Assembly: GCF_000196015.1 (NCBI RefSeq)
Contig: NC_007973.1
Coordinates: 3,534,001 to 3,598,000 of the forward strand
Source: Cupriavidus metallidurans CH34
GTDB lineage: Bacteria > Pseudomonadota > Gammaproteobacteria > Burkholderiales > Burkholderiaceae
Direction: 5' to 3'
DNA length: 64,000 nucleotides
Shown: positions 1-11,204 of the stretch, piece by piece
Layout: each line of letters begins with the position of its first letter
Position numbering within the stretch: the stretch's first letter is position 1
Translations under genes and position numbers: made by a program
Notes under the pieces: model-generated
Database searches by the model: none
What the model was told of the DNA's origin: nothing
The model's input: the letters and a program-made list of their open reading frames with translations, nothing else

Positions 1-3000
1 GACAGCCGTGGCACCCGAGTTACGCACCGCGAAGCGCTCGCCGCCCACGCCGTTGAAGAAGGCTTCACCAGCGATGGCGCCGTACAGCACCGTGTTGCCG
101 ACGATGATGTTGCGGGTCGGATCGCCACGGAACTCGTGCGGAGCGCGCACGATCACGCGGCCGCCCGACAGGCCCTTGCCCACGTAGTCATTAGCGTCAC
201 CCACCAGATCCATCGTGATGCCATGTGCCAGGAACGCGGCAAACGACTGGCCGGCGGTGCCCTGGAACTGGATGTGGATCGTGTCGTCGGCCAGGCCTTC
301 GTGGCCGTGCTGCTTGGCGATCACGCCGGACAGCATCGCGCCAACGGTACGGTTCACGTTCTTCACCGGCTGGATGAACGACACGCGTTCGCCCTTGTCG
401 ATGGCCGGACGCGCCTTGGCGATCAGCACGTGGTCGAGCGCCTTGCCGGCTTCCGCCGACAGGCCGTGATCCTGCACGTCGGTGTGGTAGCGCGGCACGT
501 CGGCCGGGAACGGCGGCTGGTAGAAGATGCGGCCGAAGTCCAGGCCACGCGCCTTCCAGTGTTCGATACCGGCGCGCATGTCGAGCAGGTCGGCGCGGCC
601 GATCAGTTCGTCGAACGTGCGGATACCCAGTTGCGCCATGATCTCGCGCGCTTCTTCCGCAACGAAGAAGAAGAAGTTCACAACGTGCTCGGGCTTGCCC
701 TGGAATTTCTTGCGCAGCGCCGGATCTTGCGTGGCCACGCCCACCGGGCAGGTGTTCAGATGGCACTTGCGCATCATGATGCAGCCTTCGGCAACCAGCG
801 GCGCGGTAGCAAAACCGAACTCGTCAGCGCCCAGCAGCGCGCCGATCACGACGTCGCGGCCGGTCTTCATCTGACCGTCGGCTTGCACGCGGATACGGTT
901 GCGCAGGCCGTTCAGCATCAGCGTCTGCTGCGTCTCGGCCAGACCCAGTTCCCACGGCGTGCCGGCGTGCTTGATCGACGACAGCGGCGATGCGCCGGTG
1001 CCGCCGTCATGGCCGGCGATCACCACGTGATCGGCCTTGGCCTTGGCCACGCCAGCCGCCACGGTACCCACGCCCACTTCGGACACGAGCTTGACCGAGA
1101 TGTCCGACACCGGGTTCACATTCTTCAGGTCGTGGATCAGCTGTGCCAGATCCTCGATCGAGTAGATGTCGTGGTGCGGCGGCGGCGAGATCAGACCCAC
1201 ACCCGGCACCGAGTAACGCAGCTTGCCGATGTAGTCCGAGACTTTGTGGCCGGGCAGCTGGCCGCCTTCGCCCGGCTTGGCGCCCTGGGCCATCTTGATC
1301 TGGATCTGATCGGCCGATGCCAGGTATTCGGCAGTCACGCCGAAACGGCCCGAGGCCACCTGCTTGATCTTCGAGCGCAGCGAATCGCCCGCCTTCAATT
1401 CCAGGTCGCGCTCGATCACGCCATCGCCCAGCAGGCCCTTGAGCGTGTCGCCCTGCTTGATGGGGATGCCGCGCAGTTCGTTGCGATAGCGCTTCTCGTC
1501 CTCGCCGCCTTCGCCGGTGTTCGACTTGCCGCCGATGCGGTTCATCGCCACGGCCAGCGTCGTGTGGGCTTCAGTCGAGATCGAACCCAGCGACATGGCA
1601 CCGCTGGCGAAACGCTTGACGATGTCCTTGGCCGACTCCACTTCTTCCAGCGGAATGGCGCGGGCCGGATCGACCTTGAACTCGAACAGGCCACGCAGCG
1701 TCATGTGACGGCGGCTCTGGTCGTTGATGATGTTCGCGTATTCCTTGTACGTCTGGTACTGGCCCTTGCCATCGTCGGCGCGCACCGAGTGCTGCAGCTT
1801 GGCGATCGAGTCCGGGGTCCACATGTGTTCTTCACCGCGGATACGGAATGCGTATTCGCCGCCGGCTTCGAGCATGTTTTCCAGCACGGGGTTGCTGCCA
1901 AACGCGTCGCGATGCAGGCGCAGCGCTTCCTCGGCCACCTCGAAGATGCCGATGCCTTCGACGTTCGACGGCGTACCGTGGAAGTACTTCTGCACCAGTT
2001 CGCGCGACAGGCCGATGGCTTCGAAGATCTGGGCGCCCGTGTACGACATGTACGTGGAGATGCCCATCTTCGACATCACCTTGTGCAGGCCCTTGCCGAT
2101 CGCCTTGACGAAGTTCTTGACAGCCTTTTCCGGCGACAGGTCACCCGACAGGCCCGAGGCCATGTCGGCCAGCGTTTCCATCGCCAGGTACGGGTGCACG
2201 GCTTCAGCGCCATAGCCGGCCAGCAGCGCGAAATGGTGCACTTCGCGGGCCGAACCGGTTTCCACGACCAGGCCGGCCGACGTGCGCAGGCCCTTCTCGA
2301 CCAGGTGGTGGTGAATGGCCGACGTGGCCAGCAGCGCGGGAATGGCCACCTGGCCATCGTCCACGCGACGGTCCGTCACGATCAGGATGTTGTAGCCCGA
2401 ACGCACCGCATCCACGGCTTCCGCGCACAGCGACGCCAGGCGGGCCTCGATGCCTTCCTTGCCCCACGCCACCGGGTAGCAGATGTTCAGTTCGTACGAA
2501 CGGAACTTGCCGCCGGTGTAGTGCTCGATGTTGCGGATCTTGGCGATGTCCTTGAAGTCCAGCACGGGCTGGGACACTTCGAGGCGCATCGGCGGGTTGA
2601 TGTTGTTCAGCTCCAGCAGATTCGGCTTCGGACCGATGAACGACACCAGCGACATCACCATGTTCTCGCGGATCGGGTCGATCGGCGGGTTGGTCACCTG
2701 CGCGAAAAGCTGCTTGAAGTAGTTGTAGAGCGTCTTGTTCTTCGACGACAGCACAGCCAGCGGCGAGTCATTGCCCATCGAGCCCGTGGCTTCCTCACCG
2801 GCCAGGGCCATCGGGGCCATCAGGAACTTGACGTCTTCCTGCGTGTAGCCGAATGCCTGCTGGCGGTCGAGCAGACGCGCCACCGGCTTCTTCTCGGCGG
2901 CTACGTCCTCGGCCTTGGCCTCGAGCTCGTCGAGCTTGATGCGCACGGCGTCGATCCAGCTCTTGTACGGCTTGGCGTTGGCCAGGTTGTCCTTGAGTTC

Positions 3001-4311
3001 CTTGTCGTCGATGATGCGACCCTGCTCCATGTCGATCAGGAACATCTTGCCCGGCTGCAGACGCCACTTCTGGACGATGCGCGACTCGGGGAACGGCAGC
3101 ACGCCGGCTTCCGACGCCAGCACGACGAAATCGTCTTCGGTCACGTAGAAGCGGGCCGGACGCAGACCGTTACGGTCCAGCGTCGCGCCGATCTGGCGGC
3201 CGTCGGTGAAGCAGATCGCGGCCGGGCCGTCCCACGGCTCCATCATCGCGGCGTGGTACTCGTAGAAGGCACGACGGTTGTCGTCCATCAGCGTGTGTTG
3301 TTCCCAAGCTTCCGGGATCATCATCATCATCGCGTGGACGAGCGGGTAACCGGCCATTGTCAGCAGTTCGAGGCAGTTGTCGAACGATGCCGTATCCGAT
3401 TGGCCCGGGTAGATCAGCGGCCAGAGCTTGGGCAGGTCATCGCCGAGCACCGGCGACGAGATCGCGCCGGTACGCGCGTTCACCCAGTTCACGTTGCCCT
3501 TCACCGTGTTGATTTCGCCGTTGTGGGCAACCATGCGGTACGGGTGGGCCAGCTCCCAGGCCGGGAACGTATTGGTCGAGAAGCGCTGGTGGACCAGAGC
3601 CAGGGCCGACACGGCGCGGGCGTCCAGCAGGTCCAGGTAGTACTCGCCCACCTGGTTGGCCAGCAGCAGGCCCTTGTACACGACGGTACGGGCCGACATC
3701 GACGGCACGAAGTATTCCTTGCCGTGCTTGAGCTTGAGCGCCTGGATGGCGTGGCTGGCGGTCTTGCGGATGACGTAGAGCTTACGTTCCAGCGCGTCCG
3801 TGGTCATGATGTCGCGGCCACGACCGATGAAGATCTGGCGGATCACCGGCTCGGTCTTGCGCACGGTCGGGGACATCGGCATGTTCGCGTCCACCGGCAC
3901 ATCACGCCAACCCAGCACGACCTGGCCTTCCAGGCGCACGGTGCGTTCGAGTTCCTGTTCGCAGGCCAGACGCGATGCGTGTTCCTTAGGCAGAAAGATC
4001 ATGCCCACGCCATATTCGCCGGCGGGCGGCAGGGTCACGCCCTGCTTGGCCATTTCCTCGCGGTAGAACTGATCCGGGATCTGGATCAGGATACCGGCGC
4101 CATCGCCCATCAGCGCGTCGGCGCCCACGGCACCCCGGTGGTCCAGGTTCTCGAGGATCTTCAGACCCTGCGAGATGATTTCGTGGGATTTCTTGCCCTT
4201 GATGTGAGCCACCATGCCGACGCCGCAGGCATCGTGCTCGTTGGACGGGTCATACAGGCCCTGAGCCTGCGGGCGGGCGGCGAGTTCGGAGGATTGTTGC
4301 GAGTGGTCCAC
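1..4311 (-). CDS. gltB: Glutamate synthase (NADPH) large subunit, 3'-truncated by window edge
   Basis: Large subunit of glutamate synthase, which makes two glutamates from glutamine and 2-oxoglutarate in ammonia assimilation. About 1437 codons are present of a family usually near 1500-1580 residues; the C-terminus lies beyond base 1. The N-terminal glutamine amidotransferase region has [13 protein letters not shown], and Cys29 is the expected catalytic N-terminal nucleophile after propeptide removal. The stretch [16 protein letters not shown] (about bases 745-795) carries the three cysteines of the [3Fe-4S] cluster in the FMN domain. No ATG lies in frame upstream, so I start at the GTG at 4311; the ribosome site is weak. 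gltD would be expected just outside the window. The opposite strand holds a very long open frame that is only a GC-rich shadow. Confidence 0.96.
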   Translation of the reverse strand, partial: MDHSQQSSELAARPQAQGLYDPSNEHDACGVGMVAHIKGKKSHEIISQGLKILENLDHRGAVGADALMGDGAGILIQIPDQFYREEMAKQGVTLPPAGEYGVGMIFLPKEHASRLACEQELERTVRLEGQVVLGWRDVPVDANMPMSPTVRKTEPVIRQIFIGRGRDIMTTDALERKLYVIRKTASHAIQALKLKHGKEYFVPSMSARTVVYKGLLLANQVGEYYLDLLDARAVSALALVHQRFSTNTFPAWELAHPYRMVAHNGEINTVKGNVNWVNARTGAISSPVLGDDLPKLWPLIYPGQSDTASFDNCLELLTMAGYPLVHAMMMMIPEAWEQHTLMDDNRRAFYEYHAAMMEPWDGPAAICFTDGRQIGATLDRNGLRPARFYVTEDDFVVLASEAGVLPFPESRIVQKWRLQPGKMFLIDMEQGRIIDDKELKDNLANAKPYKSWIDAVRIKLDELEAKAEDVAAEKKPVARLLDRQQAFGYTQEDVKFLMAPMALAGEEATGSMGNDSPLAVLSSKNKTLYNYFKQLFAQVTNPPIDPIRENMVMSLVSFIGPKPNLLELNNINPPMRLEVSQPVLDFKDIAKIRNIEHYTGGKFRSYELNICYPVAWGKEGIEARLASLCAEAVDAVRSGYNILIVTDRRVDDGQVAIPALLATSAIHHHLVEKGLRTSAGLVVETGSAREVHHFALLAGYGAEAVHPYLAMETLADMASGLSGDLSPEKAVKNFVKAIGKGLHKVMSKMGISTYMSYTGAQIFEAIGLSRELVQKYFHGTPSNVEGIGIFEVAEEALRLHRDAFGSNPVLENMLEAGGEYAFRIRGEEHMWTPDSIAKLQHSVRADDGKGQYQTYKEYANIINDQSRRHMTLRGLFEFKVDPARAIPLEEVESAKDIVKRFASGAMSLGSISTEAHTTLAVAMNRIGGKSNTGEGGEDEKRYRNELRGIPIKQGDTLKGLLGDGVIERDLELKAGDSLRSKIKQVASGRFGVTAEYLASADQIQIKMAQGAKPGEGGQLPGHKVSDYIGKLRYSVPGVGLISPPPHHDIYSIEDLAQLIHDLKNVNPVSDISVKLVSEVGVGTVAAGVAKAKADHVVIAGHDGGTGASPLSSIKHAGTPWELGLAETQQTLMLNGLRNRIRVQADGQMKTGRDVVIGALLGADEFGFATAPLVAEGCIMMRKCHLNTCPVGVATQDPALRKKFQGKPEHVVNFFFFVAEEAREIMAQLGIRTFDELIGRADLLDMRAGIEHWKARGLDFGRIFYQPPFPADVPRYHTDVQDHGLSAEAGKALDHVLIAKARPAIDKGERVSFIQPVKNVNRTVGAMLSGVIAKQHGHEGLADDTIHIQFQGTAGQSFAAFLAHGITMDLVGDANDYVGKGLSGGRVIVRAPHEFRGDPTRNIIVGNTVLYGAIAGEAFFNGVGGERFAVRNSGATAV

Positions 4312-4581
4312 GGGCTGAATTCCGGTGAAGGCTGCGCAGCCAGCAAGGCAGACCGAACGGGATGGCTGTGTACGTGCTTCTTCGAGCGACGATGTCAGAC
4401 AGCGGGACCGCAGCGGCGTACACGAGCGTGACGCGCCGCACAATGACTGTGGGTGGAGCAACTATAAAAGAATCGTCCGAGCCCTTGCAAAAAAATTAAA
4501 TGGGGTCAGAGCACATTAAATTTCTCACCATCTCGGCGCACAATTTAATTGGGGACATATTATTTATGGGGCACAAATGCA
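4312..4581. other. gltB upstream region and RAYT 3' flank
   Basis: This gap holds the promoter region of gltB and the downstream end of the RAYT element. It is locally AT-rich around 4470-4570, unlike its surroundings. It contains GGGGTCAGAGCACATTAAAT-like sequence at about 4502-4521 and GGGGACATATT at about 4552-4562, of the kind that flanks RAYT genes. I see no gene in it. Confidence 0.5.
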
Positions 4582-5376
4582 TCATGTTGGTGCGCTGTCG
4601 AAATCCTCTGTATCGCCCGGGCGTTCGCTCTCGGACTCGGTGGATTTCCGGGGGCGTCCTTTCGGCAGCGGATGAATGCGTCGCGTGGCATGACGCTCGA
4701 GCTGCGCCAGGAAAGCATCGTCGCCTAACGGCCAGCCACTGTGCGCATGTTTCTGCAACGTCGCCAGCGTTTTGCCAGACAGCCCTTCCAGCGCCAGCGC
4801 ACGGTAATTGGACTGCCGCTCGAATGGCGTATTGCCAAGCTCCCAGTAAATAGAGTGATCACTCACAAGCGGGCTCGCCTCGATGCCGATGTGATGACGA
4901 TAGCTGCTCCAGCGATCCGCCTCTAGTGTTGCTGTATCGCCCGCGCGCATGGCGTTGGACTCTACGTAGAGCATGGCCGGCAGCAGCCAGGCGCCTGGCT
5001 CGATCACGGCCGAACGGAAGCGCCCTTCCCAAAGGGTGCCGGTACGGCTGGCCGCTCGGTTGAAATGGCGCGCGTAGCGACGGCCGACGGCTTGCATCGT
5101 CAGGCTCAGCGAGTCAGCACCCTTGGGCGTGGCAACCAGGTGGATATGGTTCGGACGCAGAACGTAGGCGTGGACCGCGACGTCATGCTCGCGCGCGGCC
5201 ATGCGCAGGCAGTCGAGGTAATGCAGATAGTCGTCCGGGCCCAGAAACACGGGCTGACGATTGTTGCCGCGTTGCAACACGAGGGCCGGCAGGCCGGCGG
5301 GAGAGAAGCGGGGAAGACGAGCCATCGAACATCCTGCTGAAACGATGGCGCAATGATACGCGGATCTGTCCCCGTT
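4495..5376. mobile_element. Probable RAYT element with short inverted ends
   Basis: The RAYT gene is bracketed by ATCTGTCCCCGTTTATT (about 5364-5380) on its 5' side and GGGGACATATT (about 4552-4562) plus TGGGGTCAGAGCAC (about 4501-4514) on its 3' side. The GGGGACA motif is inverted between the two ends. The exact limits are not determined; the span given is the smallest that includes these motifs. Confidence 0.4.
4582..5325 (-). CDS. REP-associated tyrosine transposase (RAYT, IS200/IS605-like Y1 superfamily)
   Basis: A 247-residue single-domain Y1-type transposase. The HUH motif is PNHIHLVATP (His60, His62) and the likely nucleophilic tyrosine is Tyr84 in AVGRRYARHFNR. GTLWEGRFRS and VESNAMRAG are further RAYT hallmarks. 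Members of this family nick and rejoin single-stranded DNA at REP-like palindromes and are usually domesticated single-copy genes. The C-terminal 40 residues are hydrophilic and rich in R, S and E, and look variable. The gene lies between dgt and gltB, in the same direction as both. Inverted GGGGACA/TGTCCCC motifs flank it. Confidence 0.9.
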   Translation of the reverse strand: MARLPRFSPAGLPALVLQRGNNRQPVFLGPDDYLHYLDCLRMAAREHDVAVHAYVLRPNHIHLVATPKGADSLSLTMQAVGRRYARHFNRAASRTGTLWEGRFRSAVIEPGAWLLPAMLYVESNAMRAGDTATLEADRWSSYRHHIGIEASPLVSDHSIYWELGNTPFERQSNYRALALEGLSGKTLATLQKHAHSGWPLGDDAFLAQLERHATRRIHPLPKGRPRKSTESESERPGDTEDFDSAPT

Positions 5377-5380
5377 TATT

Positions 5381-5401
5381 GGTGGGCGCTAATTGCCCAC
5401 C
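5381..5401 (-). repeat. Hairpin after dgt
   Basis: Perfect 7-bp inverted repeat GGTGGGC / GCCCACC with a 7-nt loop, 10 bp after the dgt stop codon. There is no clear T-run on the minus strand, so it may be a 3'-end stabilising hairpin or a weak terminator rather than a classic intrinsic one. Confidence 0.4.
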
Positions 5402-5411
5402 CGCTGCCTGC

Positions 5412-6560
5412 CTAGTTGCTCTCGCTGACGGCGAAAACCCGCCGGTGCTCGCGGATGGCGTACCGGTCAGTCATGCCCGCGATGTAATGCGCGATCAGGC
5501 GAGGCTGGTCCGCCCCGTGGCCTGCCTGATATTGCGGCGGCAACAGGCGGGAATCCTGCATAAAGGCCGTGAACAGGTCCGAGATGATCCGCTGGGCCTT
5601 GGCCGACATCCGCATCACCAGATAGTGGCGGTACAGGTGCCGGAACAGGAAGCGCTTGAGGGCTGCGGCTTCCTCGTGCACCTTGGGACTGAAGGACACC
5701 AGCGGGCCAGCCGCGCGCACCGCGTCGATAGATTTCGGATTGGCGGTGGCAATGTTGCGGCTCGTGGTCTCGATCAGGTCGACGATCAGCGTATTGATCA
5801 TGCGCCGAACGGTCTCGTTGATTGCCCGGCGCCCATTGATCTCCGGGAACGCCTCGGCCACTTCGGCACGGTGGCGACCCCACATGGGCACCTCGTCGAG
5901 CTGCTCCAGGGTCAGCAACCCCGATCGCAGGCCATCGTCGATATCGTGATTGTTGTAGGCGATCTCATCCGCCAGGTTGGCCAGTTGGGCCTCGAGCGAC
6001 GGCTGCGTGCCCTGCAGGAAGCGGCGTCCCAGCTCGCCGAGCCCCGCCGCGTTGACACGCGAGCAGTGCTTGAGAATCCCTTCGCGCGTCTCGAAGGTCA
6101 GGTTCAGGCCATTGAAGCCGCCGTAGCGCTCTTCCAGTTCGTCCACCACCAGCAGGCTTTGCAGGTTGTGCTCGAATCCGCCGTGGTTCTTCATACAGCC
6201 ATTCAGCGCGTCCTGCCCGGCATGGCCGAACGGTGTGTGGCCGAGATCGTGGGCCAGCGAGATCGCCTCGACCAGATCCTCGTTGAGGCGCAGGTTGCGC
6301 GCGATCGACCGCGCGATCTGCGCGACTTCCAGGCTATGGGTCAGCCGCGTCCGAAACAGATCGCCCTCGTGATTCACGAAAACCTGGGTCTTGTACTCGA
6401 GCCGCCGGAACGCGGTACTGTGGATCACACGGTCGCGGTCGCGCTGAAACTCGCTGCGGGAGGACGAGGCCGGCTCCGCGTGCACCCGTCCGCGGGTCTG
6501 CGCGGAGTGGGCGGCGTACGGAGCAAGGTGGGCTTCAAGGTCGGTCGACAGGGCGGTCAT
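5412..6560 (-). CDS. dgt: Deoxyguanosinetriphosphate triphosphohydrolase-like protein (HD domain)
   Basis: dNTP triphosphohydrolase that removes tripolyphosphate from dGTP or other dNTPs, giving the deoxynucleoside. The 382-residue length fits the type 2 (short) Dgt-like subfamily. Metal ligands of the HD superfamily are visible: RLTHSLEV (His75) and [11 protein letters not shown] (His104-Asp105), with a further conserved stretch [15 protein letters not shown]. It follows aroB on the same strand after 53 bp, as in other Burkholderiales, and is probably cotranscribed with aroK-aroB. Confidence 0.93.
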   Translation of the reverse strand: MTALSTDLEAHLAPYAAHSAQTRGRVHAEPASSSRSEFQRDRDRVIHSTAFRRLEYKTQVFVNHEGDLFRTRLTHSLEVAQIARSIARNLRLNEDLVEAISLAHDLGHTPFGHAGQDALNGCMKNHGGFEHNLQSLLVVDELEERYGGFNGLNLTFETREGILKHCSRVNAAGLGELGRRFLQGTQPSLEAQLANLADEIAYNNHDIDDGLRSGLLTLEQLDEVPMWGRHRAEVAEAFPEINGRRAINETVRRMINTLIVDLIETTSRNIATANPKSIDAVRAAGPLVSFSPKVHEEAAALKRFLFRHLYRHYLVMRMSAKAQRIISDLFTAFMQDSRLLPPQYQAGHGADQPRLIAHYIAGMTDRYAIREHRRVFAVSESN

Positions 6561-6613
6561 GCGGCAATCCGTTATCCGTTACAGGGTCAGGGCTGCGAGG
6601 CATAACCGTTCGC

Positions 6614-7720
6614 TCAGGCGACCGGGGCCTCGGTGGGAGGTTTCAATATCGCGTGACGCAGCGTCTCGCGCAGGTCCGCGTCCGGCACGGTGGTGATGAA
6701 GGCAGAACCCAGCTTGCGCAGCAGGATGAACTTGATGCTGCCCGCTTCGGCCTTCTTGTCCACCTTCATCAACTCGATATAGCGATCGATACCCAGATCC
6801 GGCGCCACCACCGGCAGCATCGCCGCCTGCGTCAGCGTGCGAATGCGGGCGCGCGTCTCGACGTCGATAAAACCGAGCCGATGCGAGAGGTCCGCGGCCA
6901 TCACCATGCCACAGCCCACGGCCTCGCCATGCAGCCATTCGCCATAGCCCATGCCAGCTTCGATCGCGTGACCAAACGTATGGCCGAAATTGAGAATCGC
7001 GCGCAAGCCGCCTTCGCGTTCGTCCTGGGCCACCACGGACGCCTTGATCTCGCAGGAGCGTCGCACCGCTTCGGCCATCAGGCCGGTGTCGCAGGCGTTC
7101 AGCCCGGCGATATGGTCCTCGATCCAAGCGAAGTAGTCGGCGTCGGCGATTGCCCCGTGCTTGATGACCTCGGCCATGCCCGCCGCCAGTTCGCGCGGGG
7201 GCAACGTGCGCAGCGTGTCAATGTCGGCGATCACCGCGTTGGGCTGGTGGAACGCGCCGATCATGTTCTTGCCGAGCGGATGATTGATGCCGGTCTTGCC
7301 GCCCACCGACGAATCGACTTGCGCCAGCAACGTGGTCGGCATCTGCACGAACGGCACGCCACGCATGTAGCATGCGGCGGCAAACCCGGTCATGTCTCCC
7401 ACCACCCCGCCGCCCAGCGCGATCAGCGTGGTCTTGCGGTCGGCCCCTGCCTGGAGCAGCGCATCGAAAATCAGGTTCAGCGTTTCCCAGTGCTTGAAGC
7501 GCTCGCCGTCCGGCAGCACCACGGTGCGCACGGTCTTGCCAAGGCCGGCAAGCACAGCTTCGACGCGCGCCGCGTACAGCGGGCCCACGGTCTCGTTGGT
7601 GACAATGACGGCATGCTGGCCGCGTACATGCGGGGCCAGCAGGTCGGCGCGGTCCAGCAGGCCGCTGCCAATGTGGATCGGGTAACTACGCGTCCCGAGA
7701 TCGACTTCAAGCGTGATCAT
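6614..7720 (-). CDS. aroB: 3-dehydroquinate synthase
   Basis: Second step of the shikimate pathway: DAHP to 3-dehydroquinate, using NAD+ and a divalent metal in the cytosol. The 368-residue product has the NAD-binding [14 protein letters not shown] (about residues 102-115), the substrate/NAD segment [18 protein letters not shown] (about 135-152) and the metal-binding [10 protein letters not shown] near residue 247. The ATG overlaps the stop of aroK (TGATG-type overlap at 7717-7720), which indicates translational coupling of two consecutive pathway enzymes. Confidence 0.97.
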
Positions 7721-8334
7721 GAATGGGTGTCCTGCGCCGGCGGCCCACCATCCTCGGCAGATTCGGGCACGATTTCCGCGGGCGGAAACACAAAGCCGGC
7801 CATTTCAAGTTGCATAAGAACCATATTAGCAAGCTGCGCCACGGTCGGCTTGCCGGTTTCGATAATGAAGTCCGCCACCTCGCGATAGAGCGGATCGCGC
7901 TCGGCATAGAGTGCCTCGAGGCGACCCTTCGGATCCTCCGTCTGCAGGAGCGGTCGGTTACGGTCATGCCGCGTGCGCAGCCACAGATCGTGCGGGCTGG
8001 CGCGCAGATAGACCACAGTGCCATTGGCCTTCAACGCCGCGCGGTTGACCTCGCGGAGCACCGCGCCGCCGCCTGTGGCCAGAACGATGCCACTGCGCCC
8101 GGTCAGCTCGGCAATCACCTGGGCCTCGCGATCGCGGAACCCCGCTTCGCCCTCATGCTCGAAAATTATCGGAATTCGTACGCCGCAGCGCGCCTCAAGT
8201 TCATGATCGGAATCGAAGAACGGATAGTTGAGACGACGGGCCACGGTGCGGCCGACGGTGGTCTTGCCGGCGCCCATCAGGCCAACAAAGAAGATATTCG
8301 GGCGATTGGCTGTCACTGGACTGAGGTCTTGCAC
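7717..8334 (-). CDS. aroK: Shikimate kinase
   Basis: Phosphorylates shikimate to shikimate 3-phosphate using ATP. The P-loop [12 protein letters not shown] is near the N-terminus; the shikimate-binding FFDSDHELE and FRDREAQV follow, then [10 protein letters not shown] and the lid arginines in RNRPLL. The frame stays open upstream to a TTG at 8457, with an ATG pair at 8406 and GTG codons at 8334 and 8316. None has a strong ribosome site. I chose the GTG at 8334 because family members start only a few residues before the P-loop; the start is uncertain by up to 40 codons. A terminator lies directly upstream, so aroK-aroB-dgt probably has its own promoter after pilQ. Confidence 0.93.
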
Positions 8335-8461
8335 GATAAGGCGGCGGGCACCCGCGTCAGGCCGGGAACCCGCAAGGGGCGTGATGCATACGCCATTGTG
8401 CATCATCCCGCCGCGCTGGTCCTGGCCGACCCTCAGAGCCGCCAACGTTGCCGCCAAATAG

Positions 8462-8493
8462 AAAAAGGCCGCGTCGTTTTGCGACGCGGCCTG
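8462..8493 (-). terminator. Intrinsic terminator after pilQ
   Basis: On the minus strand an 11-bp perfect stem (AGGCCGCGTCG / CGACGCGGCCT) with a 5-nt loop is followed by TTTTTC. It lies 43 bp after the pilQ stop and separates the pil operon from aroK. Confidence 0.9.
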
Positions 8494-8535
8494 CCAGTCT
8501 ACTGCATCCGGGCCCCCTGCTGCACCCGGCCGGCG

Positions 8536-10668
8536 TTATTTGAGCGACACGTTATCGTTCAGGACACGCGGCGTCAGGAACACCAGCAGTTCGGTCCGGT
8601 TGTTGACCTTGGCGTTGTTCTTGAAGAAGTTGCCAAGCACCGGGAGGTCGCCCAGCCAAGGTACCTTGTTCACGGTATTGGACTCTTCCTGGCTATAGAT
8701 ACCGCCGATTACGACCGTGCCGCCGTTCTCCACCAGCACCTGCGTCTGCACGTGCTTGGTGTCGATGGCGAAGCCGTTGTCCGTTCGGATACCGACGCTG
8801 TCCTTGTTCACGTCGACGTCCAGCAGCACATTGCCTTCCGGCGTGATCTGCGGCGTGACTTCAAGCTTCAGGTTGGCCTTGCGGAACTGCACCGAGGTCG
8901 CGCCGCTTGAGGTGGCCGACTGGTACGGCAGTTCGGTACCCTGCTCGATCAGTGCCTTGATGTTGTTGGCCGTCACGACGCGCGGGCTCGAGATGATCTT
9001 GCCCTTGCCGTCGGCTTCCAGTGCGGACAGTTCCAGATCCAGGAATCGGCCCGCGGCGGCGTTGAAGATACTGAATGCCGCCGTAGCCGGGTTCACGCTG
9101 TTGATGGCTGCCGCCGGCAGGCTCAGTGCCGGGGTACCGTCGTTCGTGGCATTCGGCAGCGAGTTACCGTAGTTGCTGCTCAGCGAGCTGCCGGACTTCG
9201 GCAACGCAAAGCCGAGCTTCACACCGAGGTTCCGGCTGAAGGTATCGCTAGCCTCAACGATGCGTGCCTCGATGATCACCTGCCGAACCGGGATATCGAT
9301 CTTCTGCAGGAAGATCTGCACTTCCTCCAGCTTGCTCGATACATCGGACACGAACAGCTGGTTCGTGCGGGGATCCGCCGTCAGCGAACCGCGTTTGGAC
9401 AGCATCCGCGTCGCGCCCATCATGCCTGCTGCGCCACCAACCGGCACCGGCATCGCACCTGCCGCCCCGGCAGTGCCTGTAACCATGCCGAGCAGCATCT
9501 TGCGAACGTCGTCGGCACGCTGGTAGTTGAGCTGGAACACCTGGCTGCGGATCGGCTCGAGTTCGTTGATCTGCTGCATCGCCTCGAGTTCAAGCTTCTC
9601 CTTGGTCGCCAGTTCCGCCTTGGGCGCCACCCACAGCACATTGCCGTTGCGGCGCGAGGCCAGGCCCTTCGAATCCATCACAATCTGCAGCGCCTGGTCC
9701 CACGGCACATCCTTCAGGCGCAGCGTCAGGTTGCCCTGGACCGTGTCGCTCGTGATGATGTTCAGGTTCGTGAAGTCGGCGAACACCTGCAGCAGCGAGC
9801 GGATGTCGATGTTCTGGAAGTTCAGGGATAGCCGCTCGCCGCGGAAGCCTTGGCCCGCGATCAGCTTGTTCGGGTCATCCTTGACCTGCCGCACCTCCAC
9901 CACGAACTGGTTGTCCGTCTGGTACGAGCTGTACTCCCAGTTGCCACGCGGCTCGATCGTCAGTTTCGCGCTGCCATTGGCATCGCTCGCGCGCATGCTC
10001 TGGATTGGCGTGCCGAAATCGGTCACATCGAAGCGGCGGCGCAGATCCGCCGGCACCGACGTGCCCATGAAGTCGACCACGAGGTTCTGGCCCTGCTGCG
10101 CGATGTTGATGCCTGAATCACGCGACGAGAGATCCACCACCACACGCCCGGCGCCATCGCCCCCGCGACGGAAATCGATGTTCCGAATCGACGGACGATT
10201 CGCTGCCATCGCCGATGTCGGCACCGTCGTCGCCGGCGCGAACGTCGGCACCGCGCCGGTCGCGGCCTGCTGGACGTTGTCCAGCATCACCACGAACTGG
10301 TTGCCACGCACCTCGGTGCGATATGTTGTCGACCGGCTCAGGTTCAGCACCACGCGTGTGCGGTCCCCAATCTGCATCACGTTGGCGCTCTTGAGCACCT
10401 TGCCGCCGTACTCGTACTGGGCGCGCCCCGCCGCGAAGCCCGTGTCGAAGAAGTCGATCGCGATCTTCGCCGGATTCTGCGTGGTGAAGTCCGCTGGTTT
10501 CTGCGCCAATGGTCCCTGCAGATCGACCGTAAATACGGTCTGCTCGCCAAGCACGTTGGCTTCCATCTGCTTGACCTGGTTGTTCTGCGCCAGCGCCGCC
10601 GAAGAGGCGAGCACCAGCACCATCGTTGCCGCGCCCGCGAGCGCCTTGACCCATCGTGCCGTGATCAT
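8536..10668 (-). CDS. pilQ: Type IV pilus secretin PilQ
   Basis: Outer-membrane secretin that forms the gated channel for the type IV pilus. The 710-residue product starts with a signal peptide (MITARWVKALAG... cleaved near ALAQ). It then has two AMIN-type peptidoglycan-binding regions (about residues 35-120 and 160-250), an STN/secretin N0 region (LNFQNIDIRSLLQVF), an N1 domain, and the C-terminal secretin barrel with VIIEARIVEAS and VPWLGDLPVLGNFF. The ATG at 10668 overlaps the pilP stop and precedes the signal peptide; an in-frame codon 42 bp upstream would lie inside pilP. Last gene of pilMNOPQ. Confidence 0.95.
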   Translation of the reverse strand: MITARWVKALAGAATMVLVLASSAALAQNNQVKQMEANVLGEQTVFTVDLQGPLAQKPADFTTQNPAKIAIDFFDTGFAAGRAQYEYGGKVLKSANVMQIGDRTRVVLNLSRSTTYRTEVRGNQFVVMLDNVQQAATGAVPTFAPATTVPTSAMAANRPSIRNIDFRRGGDGAGRVVVDLSSRDSGINIAQQGQNLVVDFMGTSVPADLRRRFDVTDFGTPIQSMRASDANGSAKLTIEPRGNWEYSSYQTDNQFVVEVRQVKDDPNKLIAGQGFRGERLSLNFQNIDIRSLLQVFADFTNLNIITSDTVQGNLTLRLKDVPWDQALQIVMDSKGLASRRNGNVLWVAPKAELATKEKLELEAMQQINELEPIRSQVFQLNYQRADDVRKMLLGMVTGTAGAAGAMPVPVGGAAGMMGATRMLSKRGSLTADPRTNQLFVSDVSSKLEEVQIFLQKIDIPVRQVIIEARIVEASDTFSRNLGVKLGFALPKSGSSLSSNYGNSLPNATNDGTPALSLPAAAINSVNPATAAFSIFNAAAGRFLDLELSALEADGKGKIISSPRVVTANNIKALIEQGTELPYQSATSSGATSVQFRKANLKLEVTPQITPEGNVLLDVDVNKDSVGIRTDNGFAIDTKHVQTQVLVENGGTVVIGGIYSQEESNTVNKVPWLGDLPVLGNFFKNNAKVNNRTELLVFLTPRVLNDNVSLK

Positions 10669-11204
10669 GCCGATGCCTCCAGCTTCAGGCTGGTCATTTT
10701 CTCTTTCCACTCTGAGACCCCTTCCCGGACCAATTCGCGCAGCACGATCTCCTGATCGGTGATGCGGACCACCCGGCCATAGTTCTGGCCGAGATACTGA
10801 CCCACCTTTACGTGATGGATCTTGTTATCTACGCGTACGACACCGTAGGTCTCGCCGTTCTTCTTCAGCATCCCGAGCATCTTGAAGTTCTCCAACGGAT
10901 AGTCTTCAAGGGGCTCGTGCCGCCGTCCGGCCTCCGGCGACTCCGACATCGCCTTGTTCAACTCACCGATCTTCGTCTGCGCGAAGGGCTCGGGAGATTT
11001 GGTGCCTGCATACTGGCGCGGCTCGTAGGGCTTGACCTCGGGCAAGGGTTCGGGCGGCGGCACCTTTGCCGCGCGCGTCTGCGCCATCCATTGCTGGAGG
11101 TGTTCATCCTCGCCTGCACCGCAGCCGGCCAGGGCGACAACGGCCAATGCCGCAACCGCCACTGCGCGCAGTGCCATGGGAGGGCGTCGGGTCAGGCGGC
11201 TCAC
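10665..11204 (-). CDS. pilP: Type IV pilus assembly lipoprotein PilP
   Basis: Inner-membrane lipoprotein that links the PilMNO platform to the secretin PilQ. The 179-residue product has a lipoprotein signal with lipobox LAGC (Cys28). A flexible Pro-rich stretch follows, then the beta-rich C-terminal PilP domain, where KVGQYLGQNYGRVVRI is typical. It overlaps pilO by 4 bp and pilQ by 4 bp. Confidence 0.94.
   Translation of the reverse strand: MSRLTRRPPMALRAVAVAALAVVALAGCGAGEDEHLQQWMAQTRAAKVPPPEPLPEVKPYEPRQYAGTKSPEPFAQTKIGELNKAMSESPEAGRRHEPLEDYPLENFKMLGMLKKNGETYGVVRVDNKIHHVKVGQYLGQNYGRVVRITDQEIVLRELVREGVSEWKEKMTSLKLEASA

Noticed and set aside
136..4431. Plus-strand open frame of 1431 codons opposite gltB
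   Set aside because: It is the antisense shadow of a high-GC gene; its translation is low-complexity (H, R, Q, D rich) with no family resemblance, while the minus strand gives an unbroken GltB.
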